Shown here one piece after another: positions 59,665-64,000 of a DNA stretch of 64,000 bases. Below the pieces are notes generated by a model. That model made no database searches and was not told where the DNA came from. It saw only the letters and a program-made list of their open reading frames with translations. Source of the stretch: Amoebophrya sp. A120 (taxonomy: Eukaryota; Sar; Dinophyceae; Syndiniales; Amoebophryaceae); assembly GCA_905178155.1 (NCBI GenBank), contig CAJINV010000008.1, forward strand, positions 2,919,303 to 2,983,302. The letters run 5' to 3'. How positions within the stretch are numbered: the first letter of the stretch is position 1; each line of letters starts with the position of its first letter. The position numbers and the translations under genes were made by a program.

Positions 59665-62600
59665 TCCTTGCCCGTGTCGAGGTTGAACAGGGTGGCACAG
59701 GTGGAGGCAACGTTCTTCCCGCCCTCCGCGACAATGCGGAAGTCCGGGTCTGACTTCACGACACCTACTCGCCCCTCTCGTACGATGCTGGCAGCCCCTC
59801 CCCCGCTGCCTTCGGACTCGCAGACTTCAAGCACCTCCCAGCCCGGAACGTGGCGCTGGAGAAACTCGCGGAGGAACTCTTCACCGCACCAGGTTTCCTG
59901 GAGGTGGCACAAGTCCGCCTCGTGCTCCTCAAGCAGCTGGCGCAGCGCCGCCCCCTTCACAGAAGCCGCCGCTTCGTCGCTTTGGTTGAGCGACTGGCAG
60001 TTCCACTGCGCGACCCGCACAGCCCCTTGCACGACTGGGTGCCTGACACCGTACTGCTCTTCCTCGCTTTTCGCTGCGCCCTTGGCCGGCCCGACCACGT
60101 GGCGGGTGTAGTACTTGACCTCCTTCCCCCGGCTACACTCGGGTAGGAGGAAGGTGGTGCACTTCTTGTGCGCCTTTGCGATGTGCTCACTGAAGCCCTG
60201 GATCCTACCCGCGTACCCGCGGCTGTACGTGCAGTGCGAGCAGTAGTAGCGCCGTGTTGCTGCTGCTTGTTTTAGCGTGTCCCCCAGGCCGACTACAACG
60301 CAGAACTCGGTGTTCTGGTAGTGTGGGAGGTCCTGGACCGACACAACGCCTTCGACCGCACGCGCAGCTTCTTCCTGGTCTTCGTCCCCGTCAAGGCCAC
60401 CACTGGCGCGCCCTGTGCTCCTGCTACTACTCCCACCCCCTTGCAGGCGATTTAGTTGCTCCGCTTGTAGTACAGGGGCTGCAACGCCACTGGCGCCGCT
60501 GCCTTCCAGCCCGGGCGGCTGACGTAGGAGCCTCTGTTGCTCTGCTGTCGGATGCGCCGCTGCAAGCATTGCTCTTGTTCCGGAGTTGGAGATGTGTTGC
60601 AGGGCTTCCCCCTGCGCAGGTCCGCTTGCGGCCTGCGTCCCGGCAGCACGCCCCAGGCCAGGAGGAGTCTGTTCTGGCTGGACCTCCTGCTCCTGCCGGG
60701 CCCGCGGGAGAGCAGGCTCCCGCGCCGCTGCTGTGTTGCCATCCTGATGATTCGCCGCTGCTGTTTCATCATGTGCAGGAAGGGCAGGGGGGGCCTGCTG
60801 GATTTGTGTTATTGCACCCCCTACTTGTCGGCTGCTGTGTCCAGGGAGCAGGTCGCGCTGCGTCACCAATTCTTGGTGTGAGGCGGGGGTATTTGCGTGG
60901 GCCTGAGGGCACGCGTGTTGGATCGGAGTCGCTGCTACATCGGCGCCCCATCCTGGAGGCGGCGTTCTGTTCGAGCAGGCGCGCCGGCATGCGTCTGCGA
61001 CGACGTATACCACCCCCAGCGCCGTGCCCGTGCACACTACTATCGCGACGGCGCCTAGCGGCGACAGCACCGACGGGTCTGGGTGCCACCGCCCATGGTG
61101 GAAAGCAGCAGCACTGGGCTCCGGTCCCGTTCTTAGGTCCGGGAAGACCCGGCGCAGCGCTGGGCTTCCGTATTCTCCCTCCCGGTCGAGGTAAAGGTGC
61201 CCCGGGATCTGGCCCGAGACGACCGTCTCTTCCTCCAGCTCCGCCCCCGCGTGTCCCCCTATCATCATCGAAGCTCCCGGGTTGGCCATGTAGTGCGAGT
61301 TTATTTGCACCGCTATTCCGACGGCGACAACGACAAGCGCCAGCAGGCAGTGGTTCTGTAGGGCCCGGAAGACCCGGCGGAACTGCTCTTCCAGGATGAG
61401 GGTCAGGACCGTCACGAGGTCCATTTCCTGGTGGGGGTAGCACGCACCCTGCTGATGTACCCCTATTGTAACGGTGGCGCCGGCGCTTGGCGCAGGCCCT
61501 TGCTCTCCCGGTCGTGTGTAGGCGGCCTCCTCGCGAGCTCCGCGTTCTGTCGCTCGCGACTGCTGTGTGCCCGCCCGTACCTCGCCTGTCCTGGGCAAGG
61601 CCGTTTCTGCCGGAGCGCCAGCAGGGAGGGGTCTTTGCGGGATGACAATGCCACCGCTCGGCGGGATCGCGTTGTAGGTGCTTTGGGTTGGTGGTGTTGC
61701 TGTCGGGGTACTGATAATCTGGTCGGAGTGTTGGTGATGAGGCTGCTGCTGCTGCAGTTGCTGTTGCTGTTGCTGGTGCGTTTGCTGGTGCGTTTGCTGT
61801 TGCTGCTGCAGTTGCTGTTGCTGTTGCTGCTGCATTTGCAGTTGCTGCTGCAGTTGCTGCAGCAGTTCCTGCTGTTGTTTACCAGTACTACCACTGGCCC
61901 CTGCCTCCGTGGCGGGCTTCGGGGGTTGCTGGTGGGCCGCCGCGTTTTGGCTGTGCACCATGGACTCCAGTACCTTGCGGACCTCCCGCATCTCCTCTGA
62001 CAAAGCTACGAGCTGCTCCGTGCCGGTCTGCTCTCCGGTAAGAGCGTTCCTCGTTATCAGTGGAACGGCGATCTCTCGCCCTTGCAGCTGCCCCAGCAGA
62101 TGCCGCACGTCTTGGTGGTGCTGCGTCATGGCCCCCAGGAGTCCTGTCGCATCTCCCGCTGGGTTCACACCCTGTGTGGCCGGCGTCACCGCTTGCCCGG
62201 TCTGTGCTCCGGCCGGCTGGAGCTGCAGCTGTTGCTGTTGTGCTGCGAGTAGTCTCTGCACGTCTTGGAAACTGAAAGACGTCTGCTGCGTTGGCGCCGG
62301 CTGTGCCGGCGGCAGCATCGTATGTGCACCGCCACCTTGCTGCCGGTTGAAGGCACTGCCAAACGCAGGCGCGGAGAAGTTACCTGACTGTGCCCCGAGA
62401 CTATCACCCGATCGCGGGAGGCCTCCCTGCTGCCCGACTGGGAATGCGGTCTGGTATCCTGTCGGCCCTCCACCTGCGGCTCCCTGCATCGAGTGTAATA
62501 CGAGGTAGTCGTTTACTGTCGGAAGAGGAGTGGCTCCCTGCCCAAGAGCCGGCCCCCCATAGTTTGGCGCGGGAGGTTGGACGCTCTGTGGCAGCACATG

Positions 62601-62771
62601 GTTTGTTTGCTGTAGTGTATTTTGCTGCGCCCATCCTTGCTGCGGGGGGTTTTGCTGCACGACGTTGTTGGTCCGCTGTTGTGGGCCTGTTGGCCACTGC
62701 TGGTACCGGAACTGGCCTTCCGGATTGCCTCCCGTGCCGAACATGCCGCTTTTCTGCAGCCGTTTGTTCAC
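59526..62771 (-). CDS. Non-LTR ORF1: Gln-rich protein with two hydrophobic spans, zinc motif and start of endonuclease
   Basis: 1,081 codons; the first ATG in frame is at 62744. Order: Gly/Gln/Pro-rich N-terminus; poly-Gln block around residues 290-345; hydrophobic span CLLALVVVAVGIAVQ near residue 475; second span LGAVAIVVCTGTALGVVYVV near residue 575; a Cys/His motif (YYCSHCTYSRGYAGRIQGFS, then EHIAKAHKKC) near residues 840-872; then the endonuclease N-part (VRVAQWNCQSLNQ, CHLQETW) from about residue 915. After ANVYTPPG the endonuclease continues only in the ORF2 frame, so the last 35 codons are out of register. The two membrane-like spans are unusual for an RNA-binding ORF1. Confidence 0.8.
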   Translation of the reverse strand: MNKRLQKSGMFGTGGNPEGQFRYQQWPTGPQQRTNNVVQQNPPQQGWAQQNTLQQTNHVLPQSVQPPAPNYGGPALGQGATPLPTVNDYLVLHSMQGAAGGGPTGYQTAFPVGQQGGLPRSGDSLGAQSGNFSAPAFGSAFNRQQGGGAHTMLPPAQPAPTQQTSFSFQDVQRLLAAQQQQLQLQPAGAQTGQAVTPATQGVNPAGDATGLLGAMTQHHQDVRHLLGQLQGREIAVPLITRNALTGEQTGTEQLVALSEEMREVRKVLESMVHSQNAAAHQQPPKPATEAGASGSTGKQQQELLQQLQQQLQMQQQQQQQLQQQQQTHQQTHQQQQQQLQQQQPHHQHSDQIISTPTATPPTQSTYNAIPPSGGIVIPQRPLPAGAPAETALPRTGEVRAGTQQSRATERGAREEAAYTRPGEQGPAPSAGATVTIGVHQQGACYPHQEMDLVTVLTLILEEQFRRVFRALQNHCLLALVVVAVGIAVQINSHYMANPGASMMIGGHAGAELEEETVVSGQIPGHLYLDREGEYGSPALRRVFPDLRTGPEPSAAAFHHGRWHPDPSVLSPLGAVAIVVCTGTALGVVYVVADACRRACSNRTPPPGWGADVAATPIQHACPQAHANTPASHQELVTQRDLLPGHSSRQVGGAITQIQQAPPALPAHDETAAANHQDGNTAAAREPALPRARQEQEVQPEQTPPGLGRAAGTQAASGPAQGEALQHISNSGTRAMLAAAHPTAEQQRLLRQPPGLEGSGASGVAAPVLQAEQLNRLQGGGSSSRSTGRASGGLDGDEDQEEAARAVEGVVSVQDLPHYQNTEFCVVVGLGDTLKQAAATRRYYCSHCTYSRGYAGRIQGFSEHIAKAHKKCTTFLLPECSRGKEVKYYTRHVVGPAKGAAKSEEEQYGVRHPVVQGAVRVAQWNCQSLNQSDEAAASVKGAALRQLLEEHEADLCHLQETWCGEEFLREFLQRHVPGWEVLEVCESEGSGGGAASIVREGRVGVVKSDPDFRIVAEGGKNVASTCATLFNLDTGKEWGVSANVYTPPGTESPPYRQSTCRRGRRLQFPGTRTTHRSRGRPR

Positions 62772-63027
62772 GGCAGGTTCTGGCTGGTTCTGGCGGAACT
62801 CTGCGCTGCACTACTCTAAGGAGGTAAAGTCGCCGTTTCCGAGTAGCGATTCGCGTCGTTGTTTGGGTTTTGGAGAAATGAAGTCCTTAACCCGCCGAGC
62901 TGTAGCCGCGATTTCTGGGAATCTCGGGTCCCCGTTTTTCCGAAAACGCAGTTTTCGCCCGGCGGGATTGGGACACAAAATTCGCGGCGGGGCGAAACGG
63001 CTCTGCGGGGTGCGCGACAGCTCTACT

Positions 63028-63720
63028 CTACTCGCCGTCCCCTGCAGGAGTCCCGACGTCCGGTGTCCCCCCGGTGTCCCCCACCCTCTTCAGCCTTCGC
63101 AAGGCGTGGAGCTCCTGAAGTAGCGTCGCGTTGTGGTCCTCCGCCGCTCGTGTCCTCTCTGCGAGGTCCCGAGCGACCTTCTCCTCGATCCTTTCGATGA
63201 GCAGCGTAATGCCCGGGTCGCCGCCGAAAGGGTCGTATACGATGCCCAGGCTGTACTGGCCGTAGGCAACCCGCTCAACCTGCAGAAACGCGCTACTGTC
63301 GTGCTGGGTGGAGCACAAGAGGTCGCGCACTGTCAGCGGCAGTGACTCTGTCGTGGCAAGGGCCTGAACGGGCGCTCTGTTCCTCGTCAGTTCCACGATG
63401 AGGCTGCAGGGGCAGTACTCGTAGACGAAGAGCGCGAAATCCCCTCGGGACGCTGCGAAGTGCTGCTGTGATGTCTCCTTGGACCGGAGCCACCCGCGTC
63501 TCTCCTCTGTTTCCTGCGCTAGGTTGTCGTGGTCGCGTTCAACCTTTATCAACGCGGTATAGTTGCTTGTGAAGGGGATGAGGAGCGGGAGGTGGTGCAG
63601 GCTGGTTAGGTGCTGCTTCGTTTCCTCCGTGTTCTCGCGGTATTCCTTCGCCTCGCGTTCTGTGATCACGCCTGTCCGCAGGAGCTCCTCTATCGCTGTC
63701 GGGCTCCGGCGGCGCGGCAT
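63028..63720 (-). CDS. Unrecognised 230-residue ORF upstream of the non-LTR ORF1
   Basis: ATG at 63720 (the open frame extends upstream to 63933 without a better ATG). It starts MPRRRSPTAIEELLRTGVIT and is mostly helical, with a C-terminal coiled-coil-like segment and a Gly/Thr tail. It ends 257 bp before ORF1 on the same strand and has the same high GC content, so it may be an extra 5' ORF of the element; a host gene is also possible. No domain recognised. Confidence 0.45.
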   Translation of the reverse strand: MPRRRSPTAIEELLRTGVITEREAKEYRENTEETKQHLTSLHHLPLLIPFTSNYTALIKVERDHDNLAQETEERRGWLRSKETSQQHFAASRGDFALFVYEYCPCSLIVELTRNRAPVQALATTESLPLTVRDLLCSTQHDSSAFLQVERVAYGQYSLGIVYDPFGGDPGITLLIERIEEKVARDLAERTRAAEDHNATLLQELHALRRLKRVGDTGGTPDVGTPAGDGE

Positions 63721-64000
63721 ATCATCGCGAGACGCAGCGTCAATATTGGCAAAGGAAAAACGGAGAAAAGCAGAACCCCCGGTGGCTATTTCTGTGTTGC
63801 CTCTTGCCACTCTTCTACTTTTTTGAGGTCTTTTGTTTTTGCGGCTAGCTCTATACTGTCCCTGATGCCGTCTTTTACTTTTTTGGGATCTTTTTGTTTG
63901 GGGGTTCTGCACGAGACTAGAAAGTGTGGACACACACGACTACGGCTCACCACCTCGATCTTCAAAGACAGTAGCGCGTGCTCCAAACCGCTGATCCCGA
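63721..64000. other. Window end, unassigned
   Basis: T-rich on the + strand; possibly the 5' region of the non-LTR element. Nothing else was recognised. Confidence 0.4.

Larger units (their letters stand above)
55693..62771 (-). mobile_element. Non-LTR retrotransposon with endonuclease, reverse transcriptase and RNase H
   Basis: Two long overlapping minus-strand frames (59526-62771 and 55693-59664). The APE-type endonuclease is split over the overlap; the second frame continues with reverse transcriptase, RNase H and a C-terminal zinc knuckle. This order, with RNase H after the reverse transcriptase, fits the I/Tad/Jockey-like side of non-LTR elements; a precise clade cannot be set by eye. 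The 5' boundary may lie beyond 63000. Confidence 0.88.

Overview
This is a eukaryotic nuclear fragment. Host genes have many short introns, a mitochondrial-type ATP synthase beta subunit gene is split into 13 exons, and both LTR and non-LTR retrotransposons are present. The most telling trait is that many introns are themselves mobile elements (introners): they start TAT, end ATA, carry terminal inverted repeats (TIRs) and are flanked by a 5-bp target-site duplication (TSD). Most cannot be spliced as GT-AG in any register of the duplication. From what I know of published genomes this fits an alveolate of the Syndiniales/Amoebophrya type, but the assignment is an inference.

Layout. All ten host genes I can support lie on the + strand: the C-terminal part of a 2-oxoglutarate/Fe(II) oxygenase (3-2312), a coiled-coil protein (3713-6683), a secreted or membrane-anchored sugar O-methyltransferase-like protein (14130-16983), a charged low-complexity protein (18256-20299), a PUS3-type tRNA pseudouridine synthase (21177-22943), a small mitochondrial single-span membrane protein (23703-24739), ATP synthase beta (25684-30229), a long coiled-coil protein (32838-39007), an Aurora-like kinase (40011-49384) and a coiled-coil protein with a possible beta-rich C-terminus (50315-55005). 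The two autonomous-type retroelements lie on the - strand: a Ty1/copia LTR element (40305-47706) and a non-LTR element (about 55693 to at least 62771). Between 6.7 and 14.1 kb there is no convincing gene, but there is a GC-rich degenerate repeat block.

The kinase locus is nested four deep: a kinase coding exon is interrupted by an introner, the introner by the copia element, and the copia element by a 1.26-kb TIR element with its own 6-bp TSD. Removing each insertion together with one duplication copy restores the layer beneath, apart from a separate 1-nt frame shift between copia protease and integrase. I mapped 28 introner-type elements by hand; 23 have perfect 5-bp TSDs, four have imperfect ones and one has none. 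Excising element plus one TSD copy rejoins reading frames through highly conserved motifs (kinase HRD and DFG regions, ATP synthase core) in every coding case I could test except one in the methyltransferase gene.

Limits: several exon joins in the three coiled-coil genes are unresolved, no search or folding program was available, and no tRNA, rRNA, spliced leader or CRISPR was recognised.
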